52,372 bases of DNA from a bacterium (GTDB taxonomy: Bacteria > Bacillota > Clostridia > Lachnospirales > Lachnospiraceae): positions 1-52,372 of the forward strand of contig SFRL01000025.1 of assembly GCA_004562765.1 (NCBI GenBank), read 5' to 3'. The notes under the pieces were generated by a model. The model saw only the letters and a program-made list of their open reading frames with translations. It ran no database searches and was not told the DNA's origin. The translations under genes and the position numbers were made by a program. Shown here in pieces: positions 32,818-42,865 of the stretch. Position 1 is the first letter of the stretch, and the number at the start of each line of letters is the position of its first letter.

Positions 32818-33861
32818 ATGGCATCAGAAAAGAATGCAGCTGAAAAAAAGAGCAGCTGGTTTAAAAATGTGTCAGACACAAATCTGCTGCTGACGATTAC
32901 CATCGTTGTTTTCTTCGCAATGTATATGGCAGCAATGATCTTCCTCGGTTCCGGATTTTTAAAGCCGCAGGCTTTCTTCAATATCCTGAACGCACAGGCA
33001 GCACTGATCATCACCGCCTGTGGTATGAGTCTGGTAATGATCACCGGCGGTATCGATATCTCTGTCGGCGGTGTGGTAGCACTGGTCAGCATGAGCTGTG
33101 CAGTATATCTTGATTTTGGCGGCGGCAATCCGTATACCGCCATCCTGCTGGCGCTTGCCATCGGACTGGCATTCGGACTGGTACAGGGCTTCCTTGTAGC
33201 ATATCTTGAGATTCAGCCCTTTATCGTATCACTGGCAGGAATGTTCTTTGCACGTGGTATGACGACCATCGTTCACACAAATCCGTTCAACGTAGAGAAC
33301 GAGGCATTTACAAAGTTAAAGATGACACGTGTCATCATCCCCGGAATGGGTTCCATCAACAAGAAAGGTATCTATGTTGATGCTTACGTTGAGCTGGGTG
33401 TAGTTGTTGCATTACTGATCGTAGTCATTTTGTTCTGTGTACTTCGCTGGACAAAGCTCGGTCGTGCATTCTACGCAGTCGGTGGAAATCAGCAGAGTGC
33501 GCTGATGCTTGGTATCAATGTAAAGCGTACCAAGTTCCTTGCACACCTGATCTGTAGTATTCTTGCAGGTATCGGTGGATATGTATATTTCCTTCATGTA
33601 GGTTCCGGATCTCCCTCTCATGCGAGTGGTATGGAGATGAACGCGATCGCTTCCTCCATCATCGGTGGTACGATGCTGACCGGTGGTGTTGGTAATATCA
33701 TCGGAACGTTCTTTGGTGTACTTTCCTTAAGTACGATCCAGAACATCGTTGCTTCCGCAGGTCTGGATCAGGCATGGTGGACAGGAATCACTGTTGCAGC
33801 TATGCTGTGTATCTTCCTGATCGTACAGAGTGTGATCATGGCGCGTAAAAAGAGAGCATAA
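32818..33861 (+). CDS. Sugar ABC transporter permease 2 (CUT2)
   Basis: A 347-residue permease of the RbsC/YjfF type. It contains GGIDISVGGVVALVSM, GFLVAYLEIQPFIVSLAGMFFARG, AVGGNQQSALMLGINVKRTKF and IIGGTMLTGGVGNIIGTFFG. It begins one base after the preceding stop codon, with AAAGGAGG inside the end of that gene. It is the last gene of the transporter operon and is followed by a terminator. Confidence 0.92.
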   Translation: MASEKNAAEKKSSWFKNVSDTNLLLTITIVVFFAMYMAAMIFLGSGFLKPQAFFNILNAQAALIITACGMSLVMITGGIDISVGGVVALVSMSCAVYLDFGGGNPYTAILLALAIGLAFGLVQGFLVAYLEIQPFIVSLAGMFFARGMTTIVHTNPFNVENEAFTKLKMTRVIIPGMGSINKKGIYVDAYVELGVVVALLIVVILFCVLRWTKLGRAFYAVGGNQQSALMLGINVKRTKFLAHLICSILAGIGGYVYFLHVGSGSPSHASGMEMNAIASSIIGGTMLTGGVGNIIGTFFGVLSLSTIQNIVASAGLDQAWWTGITVAAMLCIFLIVQSVIMARKKRA

Positions 33862-33874
33862 TTAAAATATTTAC

Positions 33875-33912
33875 AAAGATGTGCTTGCGATTGAGCAGGC
33901 ACATCTTTTTTT
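33875..33912 (+). terminator. Terminator of the CUT2 transporter operon
   Basis: AAAGATGTGC pairs perfectly with GCACATCTTT around a 14-base loop and runs into seven or more T. Its last T bases overlap the -35 of the next promoter. Confidence 0.88.
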
Positions 33913-33939
33913 GCATAAATTAGAAATATAAGGTATAAT
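33911..33939 (+). promoter_or_regulatory. Promoter of the cysteine synthase gene
   Basis: TTGCAT (33911-33916), 17 bases, TATAAT (33934-33939), directly after the preceding terminator. Confidence 0.75.
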
Positions 33940-33974
33940 AGTAAAGCTGTATAAAAACATAGGGAGCGGAAACG

Positions 33975-34910
33975 ATGATTTATAACAACATTTTAGAGGC
34001 GATGGGTCATACACCGATGATCCGCCTGAATCATATGGTGGAAGAGGACAGCGCGCAGGTGCTGGTCAAATTTGAGGGATTGAATGTAGGCGGTTCCATC
34101 AAGACGCGGACGGCTTACAATATGTTAAAGGATGCGAAGGAGCGCGGACTGATCAAAGAAGATACGATCATTGTGGAACCCACGAGCGGAAATCAGGGCA
34201 TCGGTCTGGCACTCGTCGGCGCGGTAGAGGGTTATCATGTGCGTATCATCATGCCGGATTCCGTCAGTGAGGAGCGCAGAAAGCTCATGCGCCATTACGG
34301 GGCAGAGGTCGTGCTTGTCCATGACGCGGGAAATATCGGAAAAGCGATCGAGGAATGTGTTGAGATCGCGCTTCAGATGGCAAAGGATGATCCGCGGGTG
34401 TTTGTGCCCCAGCAGTTTGAAAATCCTGCAAACCCGCAGGTACACCGGGATCAGACCGGACTGGAGATCTTAGAGCAGGTGGATGGTCCTATTCACGGCT
34501 TTTGTTCCGGCATCGGCACCGGAGGCACGATCACCGGTATCGGAGAGACCTTAAAAGAGAAAAATCCGGATATCATGATCTGGGCAGTGGAACCGGAGCA
34601 TGCGGCGATCCTTTCCGGAGGCTCCATCGGAACGCATATACAGATGGGCATCGGTGACGGAGTGATCCCCGCCATCTTAAACCAGAACATTTACGAGGAC
34701 ATCTGTATTGTTACGGATGATGAGGCCATACAGACAGCCCGGGATCTTGCATCCAAGGAGGGCATTATGTGCGGAATCTCCAGCGGAACAAATGTGGCGG
34801 CAGCGCTGCGCCTCGCAAAGAAACTTGGCAAAGGAAAGACAGTTGTCACGGTCCTGCCGGATACGGCGGAGCGGTATTTTTCAACACCGTTATTTGAGGA
34901 AGATGTATGA
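33975..34910 (+). CDS. Cysteine synthase family protein (PLP-dependent)
   Basis: A 311-residue fold-type II enzyme of the O-acetylserine sulfhydrylase group. The PLP lysine is in NVGGSIKTRTA near residue 43, the substrate loop is PTSGNQGIGLA, and the phosphate-binding GTGGTITGIG loop is present, followed by GISSGTNVAAAL. It forms cysteine from O-acetylserine and sulfide, or a closely related beta-replacement. The usual KPGGSVKDR around the lysine is here NVGGSIKTR, so a CysK relative with different specificity is possible. Its stop overlaps the AraC gene start in ATGA. Confidence 0.85.
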   Translation: MIYNNILEAMGHTPMIRLNHMVEEDSAQVLVKFEGLNVGGSIKTRTAYNMLKDAKERGLIKEDTIIVEPTSGNQGIGLALVGAVEGYHVRIIMPDSVSEERRKLMRHYGAEVVLVHDAGNIGKAIEECVEIALQMAKDDPRVFVPQQFENPANPQVHRDQTGLEILEQVDGPIHGFCSGIGTGGTITGIGETLKEKNPDIMIWAVEPEHAAILSGGSIGTHIQMGIGDGVIPAILNQNIYEDICIVTDDEAIQTARDLASKEGIMCGISSGTNVAAALRLAKKLGKGKTVVTVLPDTAERYFSTPLFEEDV

Positions 34911-35665
34911 ACTATCAGGACGAATGGCTGTTGTATGAAGCCGGAGATGAGATCGATGAGGTAGAACACAGACCTCCGACAGAAGAATTTTTATTTTATC
35001 AGGCGGTTGCCGTCGGAAACGTCGAAGCCGTGAGGAAGAACTGTGAGCAGGGACGTTTTATGGAGAGCGAGGGCGTGGGTGTGCTGTCGCGAAATCCGGT
35101 GACCAATCTGAAATATCATTTTGTGATCACCACAGCGATGGTCACACGTCTTTGCAGACAGCATGGGATGGAACTGGAGCAGGCGTTCCGGCTGAGTGAT
35201 TTTTATATTCAGAAGCTGGACGATATCCATACCACGGAGGGTGTCCAGAGCCTGCATGACGAGATGGTCATTGATTTCACGGAGAAGATGCGCAGATATT
35301 CCCGTGCGGATACGAATTCCAAGCATATCAATGCATGCAAGGAATATATTTATTCGCATATTAAGGAGCGCATCACGATCGAGGATCTGGCAGATGAGTT
35401 CGGGGTGTCTGCAAGCTATCTTTCCCGTCTGTTTAAACAGGAGACCGGAGTTTCGGTCAGCGGATACATCCGGGAGCAGAAAATTGAGGTGGCAAAGAAT
35501 CTGCTGCGGTTCAGCGATTATTCCATGATCGATATTGCAAACCGTCTGTCTTTTTCTTCGCAGAGCCATTTTATCCAGCAGTTTCGGGAAGCTGTCGGCA
35601 TGACACCGAAAAAATATCGCGACGAATACTATATGGTGCAGTGGGAGATAAATGAGAACAAATAA
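34907..35665 (+). CDS. AraC-family transcriptional regulator
   Basis: A 252-residue regulator. Residues 150-245 are the AraC double HTH (ERITIEDLADEFGVSASYLSRLF and SMIDIANRLSFSSQSHFIQQFREAVGMTPKKYRDEY). The N-terminal 140 residues are helical and lack a recognisable cupin; the segment YHFVITTAMVTRLCRQHGMELEQAFRLSDFYIQKLD occurs widely in Lachnospiraceae AraC proteins. It overlaps cysK by four bases, so the two are co-translated; its target is not shown by the sequence. It could serve the neighbouring beta-glucan genes. Confidence 0.85.
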   Translation: MNYQDEWLLYEAGDEIDEVEHRPPTEEFLFYQAVAVGNVEAVRKNCEQGRFMESEGVGVLSRNPVTNLKYHFVITTAMVTRLCRQHGMELEQAFRLSDFYIQKLDDIHTTEGVQSLHDEMVIDFTEKMRRYSRADTNSKHINACKEYIYSHIKERITIEDLADEFGVSASYLSRLFKQETGVSVSGYIREQKIEVAKNLLRFSDYSMIDIANRLSFSSQSHFIQQFREAVGMTPKKYRDEYYMVQWEINENK

Positions 35666-35678
35666 ATAATAAAATATT

Positions 35679-35719
35679 AAAGGATTGGCAAAAGTCGTAG
35701 GAATTGCCAATCCTTTTTA
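35679..35719. terminator. Bidirectional terminator between AraC and GH94 genes
   Basis: AAAGGATTGGCAA pairs perfectly with TTGCCAATCCTTT around a 12-base loop. It is followed by T5 rightward and by a T-rich stretch leftward, so it can end both the AraC and the convergent GH94 transcripts. Confidence 0.85.
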
Positions 35720-35741
35720 TTTACATATTATTTGTTCTATA

Positions 35742-38153
35742 TTACATTATGAGAGTAATGACTGTCTCAGTTGTGAGAAGTTCTTCCGGAATATAGTTAT
35801 CTTCCAGTACGGTTCCGTTTACGTTCATCTTTGTGCATCCGCTTTCTTTCTTATCCGGATTTTTCACAATGATGTGCAGATGCTTTCCGCGGAAGTTTTT
35901 GTCGATGACAAAGCTCTCCCAATCCTTTGGTACGGAAGGAGCGATACGGATACCGTTCAGGTCAGGACGAAGTCCCAAAATACCCTCTACGCAGCCCACC
36001 ATAACGGTGGAAGCAGTTCCGGTCAGCCAGTGTACGTGTGAGCGGCCGAAGTGCGGGCTTGCCTTGCCTTCTGTAAACTGTCCGTAGCAATAGGGCTCTA
36101 ACTGGCGGATCTCTGCACGGTCGTTCTGGGCAGCCGGAGCATTTTCCATGAAATAGGTAAATGCGCGATCTCCGTGGCCCAGCAACGCTTCGGCAAGGAT
36201 GAGCCAGCCCTGTGACTGGGAGAAGATGCCGGCATTTTCTTTTGTTCCCTGATTGTAAATGACAGCAAGTGCACCGTCAAATGCATGTGCATGATAGGGA
36301 GGATCCATCAGGATCGCACCGTATGAGGTATTTAAGCGCTCGTAAACGTTGTTCATGGCAGCGTCTGCCTGTTCTTCGGTGGCAAGACCGCTGATGACTG
36401 CCCAGCTCTGCGGGTTTAACCACATGTTTGCTTCCGGATCGGCAGCAGCGCCGATTCGTTCTCCTGCCTCGGTAAAACCTCGGATGAAGCGATCGTTATC
36501 CCAGCACAGGCGATTGATCTTTTCTGCGGTTTCCGCAATTTTTTCATCCAGTTCAGCGATATATGCATGGTCCTGTTTCTCTTCGGCAAAGCGCTTGGAG
36601 ATGATGAGCGCATAATAGAACTGCAGGGCAACAAAAGAAGACTCTCCGTTTGCACCCAGGCGCAGACAGTCATTCCAGTCTGCATACAGACCGGCCGGCA
36701 GGCCGTGGGGACCGAGGTGCTCCAGCGAGAAACGCACCGCGCGTTTTAAGTGCTCATAAACAGTACCTTCATCCTTGTTGGCAAAGGGGATGACTTCGTC
36801 GAGAAAAGCGGTGTTTCCGGTCTCGGAAATATATTTGTAGACCGTCGGGAACAGCCAGAGTGCATCATCTGCGCGGTAAGCGGGATGACCGGTTTCCTTT
36901 ACGTACGAAGCATCGTCCGGAGTATCCTCATGTCCGGGATTGTGTGTGAATTTTACAAGGGGCAGTCCGCCGCCGTTGTCTACCTGTGCAGACAGCATGA
37001 AACGGATCTTTTCTGCCGCCATCTCCGGTGCGAGATGGATGATACCCTGAATATCCTGTACGGTATCACGGTAGCCATAGCCGTTGCGCAGTCCACAGTA
37101 GATGAAGGATGCGGCACGTGACCAGATAAAGGTCATGAAGCAGTTGTAGGCATTCCAGGTATTGATCATGGTATTAAACTCGGGGCTGGGTGTCTGGATC
37201 TTCAGGTTATCCAGTTTCTGAGACCAGTCTGCCTTCAGGCAGGTCATCTCCTCGGCGATTGTGCTGACAGGATCGGCGTAGCTGTCGATGACCTTTGCCG
37301 CCGCGGAGGAATGCTTCATTCCCAGAAGGAACACGACTGTTTTTGATTCACCCGGCTCCAAAGAGATGACAGAGGAGAGTGCACCACAGGAATTCTCGTT
37401 GTAGCTTGTGACATTGCCGAGATCTCCGCAGCTGACACCCTGGGGATCTCCGTATCCGTGATATCTGCCGAGAAAGGCTTCTTTATCTCCGCAATAGGAG
37501 GAAACAGGAGCGCCTGCGAGACCGAAGAAGCGCTCGATGACATCCTTATTGTCCACCTGCTCGCCATTCTCCAGTGTGTCCAGATTGCCGTGGATCTTCT
37601 GCATGATCCGGTTGTCCTCAAACCGTGTCTGCGTGATGAACAGGGAATACTGCAGATTGACCTGATCCTGCTCATAGTTGCTGTGGTTGGTGAACTCGGC
37701 GTAGCCGGTCAGGGTCAGCTCGCGCGTCTGCGCAGAGCGGTTCGTCAGTGTGACAGCCCATACTTCATGGGATTTTCCGTTTGGCACATAGTAGAGTGCT
37801 TCAGAGTGGATATCCGCATAATCGGCGATCATTTTTGTGTAGCCGATGCCGTGGTGACATTCGCTCTTGTAGCTGTCTAGATCTTTTCCTACCGGCTGCC
37901 AGGATGCGGACCAGTAGTCTTTGCTCTTGTTGTCGCGGATGTAGATGTAACGTCCGGGCTCGTCAAAGTTGTTGAATACATAGCGGAGAATACGCCCGTT
38001 GGCACCGGACTTTGCAAAGCTGTAGCCGCCCGCGTTGTTTGAGATGATGGCACCGTATTCCGGTGAGCCCAGGTAGTTGACCCAGGGAGCCGGAGTATCC
38101 GGGCGTGTGATGACATATTCGCGGTTGTCGTCGTTAAAATATCCATAATTCAT
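35742..38153 (-). CDS. GH94 glycoside phosphorylase, cellobiose-phosphorylase-like
   Basis: An 803-residue cytoplasmic enzyme without signal peptide. It starts like cellobiose phosphorylases (NYGYFNDDNREYVITRPDTPAPWVNYLG), has the beta-sandwich N-terminal domain, and the (alpha/alpha)6 domain with NGYGYRDTVQDIQGI, catalytic acid Asp in GLYADWNDCLRLG and a C-terminal HWLTGTASTVMVGCVEGILGLRPD. The family splits beta-glucosidic disaccharides with phosphate to give glucose-1-phosphate. Length is close to cellobiose phosphorylase (about 810), but the acceptor cannot be fixed; cellobionic acid or laminaribiose are alternatives. It follows the other GH94 gene by 114 bases on the same strand. Confidence 0.88.
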   Translation of the reverse strand: MNYGYFNDDNREYVITRPDTPAPWVNYLGSPEYGAIISNNAGGYSFAKSGANGRILRYVFNNFDEPGRYIYIRDNKSKDYWSASWQPVGKDLDSYKSECHHGIGYTKMIADYADIHSEALYYVPNGKSHEVWAVTLTNRSAQTRELTLTGYAEFTNHSNYEQDQVNLQYSLFITQTRFEDNRIMQKIHGNLDTLENGEQVDNKDVIERFFGLAGAPVSSYCGDKEAFLGRYHGYGDPQGVSCGDLGNVTSYNENSCGALSSVISLEPGESKTVVFLLGMKHSSAAAKVIDSYADPVSTIAEEMTCLKADWSQKLDNLKIQTPSPEFNTMINTWNAYNCFMTFIWSRAASFIYCGLRNGYGYRDTVQDIQGIIHLAPEMAAEKIRFMLSAQVDNGGGLPLVKFTHNPGHEDTPDDASYVKETGHPAYRADDALWLFPTVYKYISETGNTAFLDEVIPFANKDEGTVYEHLKRAVRFSLEHLGPHGLPAGLYADWNDCLRLGANGESSFVALQFYYALIISKRFAEEKQDHAYIAELDEKIAETAEKINRLCWDNDRFIRGFTEAGERIGAAADPEANMWLNPQSWAVISGLATEEQADAAMNNVYERLNTSYGAILMDPPYHAHAFDGALAVIYNQGTKENAGIFSQSQGWLILAEALLGHGDRAFTYFMENAPAAQNDRAEIRQLEPYCYGQFTEGKASPHFGRSHVHWLTGTASTVMVGCVEGILGLRPDLNGIRIAPSVPKDWESFVIDKNFRGKHLHIIVKNPDKKESGCTKMNVNGTVLEDNYIPEELLTTETVITLIM

Positions 38154-38267
38154 GTGTATTACCTGTTATTCCTTTCTGTGATTGCTTTGTATTTGTTCCG
38201 TACCATCTTAGGTACAAGTTGCTCGATAAACTGTATGATGTCTGATTCTCCTTAGGAAGCTCTGTAT

Positions 38268-40967
38268 TTAGCTTAAAGTAACTGTGATCCTGTGAACGCC
38301 GTCTGAAAGTGTTTCCAGCTGCTTGCGGGAGATCAGTGCATGCGAATCTTCTACAATCGTCAGTTCTTTACCGTCGCAATCAGCAGATACAACGGTGTAG
38401 CTGCCGAAATCCTTGTGTCCCTTGTTCTCATATACGATCACAAGCTGCTTTTCGGCAAAAGTGACAGCCAGTGAGGCGATGCCGTCTTCGTCAAACTGCT
38501 CTGCCAAAAGCTTCGGATAGAAAAGCAGATCACCTGCTGATCCGCGGACACCGAATACCTCGGTGATCATGGTGAGCAGATACCAGCTGGCTGCGCCGGT
38601 CAGGTAGTGGTACATACCACGTCCGTCTGCGCGGAAATATTCCGGAATGCCGGGATAGATCTTGCTGGTTGAGAAGTCCAGAGCGGTGTCTGCCAGTGTC
38701 TTTAACGCTTTCCAGCCTTCTTTTGCAAAGCCGCGGCGATACAGGGCATTTGCGTACATAACAGTCATATGGGAGAAAACGGCACCGTTTTCCTTTTCGC
38801 CGTAGGCAAAGCCGAACATGCGGCCCATATCAAATTTCAGCTCATGGAAGTCGGTGTTCAGCCGGTAGCCGCCGATCTCTTTCTGGTAGAGGTAGTGGTC
38901 AGCGCTGCGAACGATCTTCTGGATCTGAGGCTCGGTAGCCACATATCCCATGATGGCAAATACCTGTCCGGTGAGCATCATGCGCACATGATCTTCGCGG
39001 TAGCCCTCGACTGCATTTCCGTGATCATCGTAGTAACTATTGAACCATCCTTCATCGTCCGTTCCTTCAATCCATTCCTGCGCACGTACGTGCTCAGTCA
39101 GCCAGTTTGCCTTCTGGATCAGATTCGTAGCGATCGTCTTTAAGGAGAAACTGGTCCGTTTGCCGCTCACATTGTGGCGGCAGGCATCGGTATAGCGGGA
39201 AAGTAGTGCATGCTTTCCTTCAATGTCGTCGAACAGTGCCGGATCATCATTGAAAAGGATCGCAATCTCATCTAAAAGTTCAATGTTTCCATCCGGATGC
39301 AGCTGGTCCATCTGGCGGATCAGCGCTGCCAGATCCATCAGGTTTCCGGCATAGGCGCAGGTAAATGCGACACTCTCGCCGTTTTCGGATGCCATATCCA
39401 GAGCATCGTTCCAGTCTGCGCCACGCAGCCGGTAGATATTGTGGTCGCCGACTTCATAGAAGGAGGTCAGCTGCTGGATGAGCAGATGCTCCATAATGCT
39501 TCCTGTGTATACGGAATCATCTGCGGTGCGCTGTTTGTTACCGTAAGAATCATCCCAATCGGTGTCGATCTGCGTGCCGCGTGCGGTCTGTGCATCCTTA
39601 AAATAAGGAGCGTTCTGATCCAGAATGCCGATATCTCCGGTCTGATCGATGTAGAGCTTTGTAGTCATCAGCGGCCAGAGTGCGTGATCCATCCAGACAC
39701 GGGCAATACCGTTGCGGTCTGCGATGAAATTGCCGTTTCCGTCGCCGATGATGGTGGCGTTGGTGCCGTCGATGCGGACACCGCCGTAATTCTCAGCGAT
39801 CATTTTTCCGACATTTCCGGGATCCATGAGAAGGAGTGAGAGGCAATCCTGCCAGAGATCACGCCAGCCGCGTCCGCCGCGACCATAGTCGTGATGCGGC
39901 AGGAAAGAGCAGCCGAACAGGCGGCGCAGGAAAGGCTGGAAGCTCACCCATTTCATAAGATTGTCAAAATCAGCTTCTTTCGTGTGGAAATCCACATTTA
40001 CTGCCTGTTTCCAGTATTCTTTTGTCGCATTCAGAGCGGTCATCACCTGTGCGGAGGTAGCGTATTTATTACCGATCGCCTGCACAGTCGCCTCATCATC
40101 AGCGATACCGAGAAGTACGATATAATCTGTTTTTTCGCCGGGAGCAAGTGTTACCTTCGGGAACACCATAGCGCCCATTGCTTCCTTGCCTTCCGCAGTC
40201 GTTCCACAAGGAGTGCCCTTTGACTGCTCATATACAGCGCGCGGACGTGTAAAGCTGCCGCCCTCGCCGATGAAGTCCTCCACAGTGGGGAAGAAGCCTG
40301 ACGGTGCCTCGCCTTTTCCGGTGGTTGCGGTTGTATAGTAGATCCGATGATTTCTCTGGTGCCCGCGCTCGTCGAAGGACATGGTCGGGCATACGAGAAC
40401 GCCGTTTTCAGTAGTGTGGATGCGGTGAAGCAGAGAGGTCACATGACGATGATCTCTTAAGTTATCTGCGCTGCGTCCGTAGATCGGAACTGCTGCATAA
40501 GCTGTGATCTCCACGGGTTTGTCGGATTCGTTCTTGATCGTTACGTGCATGATCTCCACATTGTCCTCCTTCGGGATGAAGGAGGTGATGGTAGAAGCGA
40601 TGCCGAGCGTGCGGGAGCTTCTATGTAATGTGTGCCACATCAGACCGGCTTCTACACTGCTTTCGTCCTGACGGACTGTAAACTGACCAGCTTCCTGAGC
40701 AGCAGATGCGCCGCAGGCAGAGTAGACATCTGCATCATCTACAACGAACCAGAAGTTTCTGGTGGAGCGGTTGTTGTGAAGATTGTCAATGCTGGTGGGC
40801 TCTAATAAGAAGCTTACCTGATCTAATTTAGAATCGCCGCCGAGCTTCGGTGTGACTGCGCTTTTTAAACCTGCCTCGGATGCGAGGGGAAAGTAAAGTC
40901 CGCTGATGTTCTCCGGTTTGTCGATGGCAAAGCTTCCGTCTTTATCGATGAAATGTAATTGTTTCAC
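38268..40967 (-). CDS. GH94 glycoside phosphorylase, long type (laminaribiose- or cellodextrin-like)
   Basis: An 899-residue cytoplasmic enzyme. Motifs are GRGGRGWRDLWQDCLSLLLMDP, VWMDHALWPLMTTKLYIDQTGD, IDTDWDDSYGNKQRTADDSVYTGS and the catalytic Asp in RLRGADWNDALDMA. Size and motifs are nearer to laminaribiose or cellodextrin phosphorylases than to cellobiose phosphorylase. The GTG at 40967 is chosen because AAAGGAG is seven bases before it; the longer frame lacks such a site. Two GH94 proteins together suggest processing of mixed beta-1,3/1,4-glucan fragments, which is inference from context. Confidence 0.85.
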   Translation of the reverse strand: MKQLHFIDKDGSFAIDKPENISGLYFPLASEAGLKSAVTPKLGGDSKLDQVSFLLEPTSIDNLHNNRSTRNFWFVVDDADVYSACGASAAQEAGQFTVRQDESSVEAGLMWHTLHRSSRTLGIASTITSFIPKEDNVEIMHVTIKNESDKPVEITAYAAVPIYGRSADNLRDHRHVTSLLHRIHTTENGVLVCPTMSFDERGHQRNHRIYYTTATTGKGEAPSGFFPTVEDFIGEGGSFTRPRAVYEQSKGTPCGTTAEGKEAMGAMVFPKVTLAPGEKTDYIVLLGIADDEATVQAIGNKYATSAQVMTALNATKEYWKQAVNVDFHTKEADFDNLMKWVSFQPFLRRLFGCSFLPHHDYGRGGRGWRDLWQDCLSLLLMDPGNVGKMIAENYGGVRIDGTNATIIGDGNGNFIADRNGIARVWMDHALWPLMTTKLYIDQTGDIGILDQNAPYFKDAQTARGTQIDTDWDDSYGNKQRTADDSVYTGSIMEHLLIQQLTSFYEVGDHNIYRLRGADWNDALDMASENGESVAFTCAYAGNLMDLAALIRQMDQLHPDGNIELLDEIAILFNDDPALFDDIEGKHALLSRYTDACRHNVSGKRTSFSLKTIATNLIQKANWLTEHVRAQEWIEGTDDEGWFNSYYDDHGNAVEGYREDHVRMMLTGQVFAIMGYVATEPQIQKIVRSADHYLYQKEIGGYRLNTDFHELKFDMGRMFGFAYGEKENGAVFSHMTVMYANALYRRGFAKEGWKALKTLADTALDFSTSKIYPGIPEYFRADGRGMYHYLTGAASWYLLTMITEVFGVRGSAGDLLFYPKLLAEQFDEDGIASLAVTFAEKQLVIVYENKGHKDFGSYTVVSADCDGKELTIVEDSHALISRKQLETLSDGVHRITVTLS

Positions 40968-41003
40968 GATGAGTCTCCTTTCAATATAAAGATGATGTAA
41001 CAT

Positions 41004-41335
41004 GGTATCTTTTCAAATGATGAATGATCATAAACTACGGTGATCATCTGCCTGCATTATAAAGGAGGAACGGATTTCAAAAAATAAGAACCGTGTCAAA
41101 AATATCAGATGCATGACCTTAATGTAATTTAATCGTTTTCGTGCATGCTTCTGTGGTATTCAAAAAGTGCATTAAATAGGTAGAAACACATGTTTTTTAT
41201 GTTATGTCATGAATTTGATATTTTGGACGGGATTTATAATATAACGAACACGAAGTTCTGCGTATAATGCAAGCATAAACACGTGAGACACATCTCACAG
41301 AAAACACATCACATATTATATTAGGAGGATGAATC
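41004..41335. promoter_or_regulatory. Divergent control region of the beta-glucan genes
   Basis: No gene is seen in this spacer. Leftward, a TATAAT (41061-41056) without a good -35 serves the GH94 genes. Rightward, TATAAT occurs at 41235 and 41263, also with poor -35 sequences, pointing to activator dependence. TCATGAATTTGATATTTTGG begins at 41207 and recurs in variant form before the GH16 gene. TTAATCGTTTTCG at 41129-41141 is a loose match to a CcpA cre site. Confidence 0.5.
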
Positions 41336-42802
41336 ATGAAAAAGAAAATGATCTCTGCCCTGCTTGTAGCTACCATGGTAGCAGGTACATTTGCAGGATG
41401 TGGGAGTAAACCCGCAGCAGACAACCAAACCACCAACGAGGCGACCGATGATGCCGCAGGAGAGACCGCAGACGACGCGGCAGCCACAGACGACAGCGCT
41501 ACAGCAGACGCTCCCAGCGCAGCAGACGACGAAGGAAAAGTCATCAACATTTACTCATGGAATGACGAGTTCCGCACCCGTGTCGAGGCAGTATACGACG
41601 AAGTAGAGAGCACTTCCGAGGACGGAACTGTAACAACATTAAAGGATGGCTGTGAGATTCACTGGATCGTAAATCCCAATCAGGATGGTGTATATCAGCA
41701 GAAGTTAGACGAAGCTCTGATGAATCAGGCTGACGCAGCTGCTGATGATAAGATCGATATCTTCTTATCAGAGACCGACTATGTAAATAAGTATACAGAT
41801 GCTGAGGCTGATGTAGCGATTCCTTTAAAGGATCTTGGAATTGACCCCGATGTAGATCTTTCTGAGCAGTATGACTTCACAAAGGCAACCGCTTCTGACG
41901 CAAACGGCGTTCAGAGAGGATCTACCTGGCAGTGCTGCCCTGGTCTGTTAGTATATCGTCGTGATATCGCTAAGGACGTATGGGGAACTGACAACCCGGA
42001 AGAGATCGCAGATAAGGTTGGAAGCTGGGATGCGTTTAAAGCATCTGCAGAGGAGTTAAAGGCTAAGGGATATTTCGCACTTGCTTCTTATGCTGATACT
42101 TTCCGCCTTTACGGCAACAGCATCGCAGATTCATGGGTAAAACCCGGTGAGACAACTATCAATGTTGATCCTCAGATCATGAACTGGGTAAAGGATTCTA
42201 AGGAGTGGTTAGACGCCGGATACTTCGATAAGAACATCAAGGGACAGTGGAACGATGACTGGAACAAGTCAATGGGTTCTTCTTCTAAGGTATTCGCATT
42301 CTTGTTCCCTGCATGGGGTATTGACTTCGTATTAAATCCCAACTGGGATGGCGAGGCTGGTTCATGGGCAGTTACAACACCTCCGCAGGAGTACAACTGG
42401 GGTGGATCTTATGTTCACGGATGTACTGGAACAGACAACCCGGGACATGTGAGAGATATCATCCTTGCAGTTACAGCTGATCAGGACAACCTGTTACAGA
42501 TCTCTAAGGATTACGCAGATTTCACAAATACCAAGAGTGGTATGATGCTGGCTTCTACCGATGATTCATTCGCATCTGAGTTCCTTGGCGGACAGAACCC
42601 GATCACATATTTTGCACCTGTTGCACAGGGAATCAAGATCGCTCCTCTTTCTGCATATGATCAGGGTTGCGTTGAGTTGATCCAGAGCTCATTCAGCGAT
42701 TACTTCCAGGGTCTGGTTGACTACGACAAGGCAAAGGCAAACTTTGAGACAGCAATCATGGAGCGTTATCCGGATATCACTGAGGTTAAGTGGCCCGAAT
42801 AA
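41336..42802 (+). CDS. Oligosaccharide ABC transporter substrate-binding lipoprotein (CUT1)
   Basis: A 488-residue family-1 solute-binding lipoprotein: signal peptide with lipobox TFAGC near residue 22, an acidic Thr/Ala/Asp linker to about residue 65, then a two-lobe binding domain (VINIYSWNDEFRTRVEAVY, DIFLSETDYVNKYTD, AGYFDKNIKGQWNDDWNKSM, FLFPAWGIDFVLNPNW). Many Trp and Tyr residues suit stacking on sugar rings. The context suggests beta-gluco-oligosaccharides. AGGAGG precedes the ATG. Confidence 0.92.
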   Translation: MKKKMISALLVATMVAGTFAGCGSKPAADNQTTNEATDDAAGETADDAAATDDSATADAPSAADDEGKVINIYSWNDEFRTRVEAVYDEVESTSEDGTVTTLKDGCEIHWIVNPNQDGVYQQKLDEALMNQADAAADDKIDIFLSETDYVNKYTDAEADVAIPLKDLGIDPDVDLSEQYDFTKATASDANGVQRGSTWQCCPGLLVYRRDIAKDVWGTDNPEEIADKVGSWDAFKASAEELKAKGYFALASYADTFRLYGNSIADSWVKPGETTINVDPQIMNWVKDSKEWLDAGYFDKNIKGQWNDDWNKSMGSSSKVFAFLFPAWGIDFVLNPNWDGEAGSWAVTTPPQEYNWGGSYVHGCTGTDNPGHVRDIILAVTADQDNLLQISKDYADFTNTKSGMMLASTDDSFASEFLGGQNPITYFAPVAQGIKIAPLSAYDQGCVELIQSSFSDYFQGLVDYDKAKANFETAIMERYPDITEVKWPE

Positions 42803-42865
42803 TATTTCATCAGGTCTGTGGAGCGTAACTGCTTCACAGACCGATTTTAAGAAGGAGTAAAGACT

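Noticed and set aside
41129..41141. CcpA cre site
   Set aside because: TTAATCGTTTTCG fits the cre consensus only loosely and is alone; mentioned in the control region but not claimed as a site.
41197..41550. 117-residue minus-strand frame
   Set aside because: Antisense to the lipoprotein signal peptide and acidic linker, and crosses the divergent promoter region.
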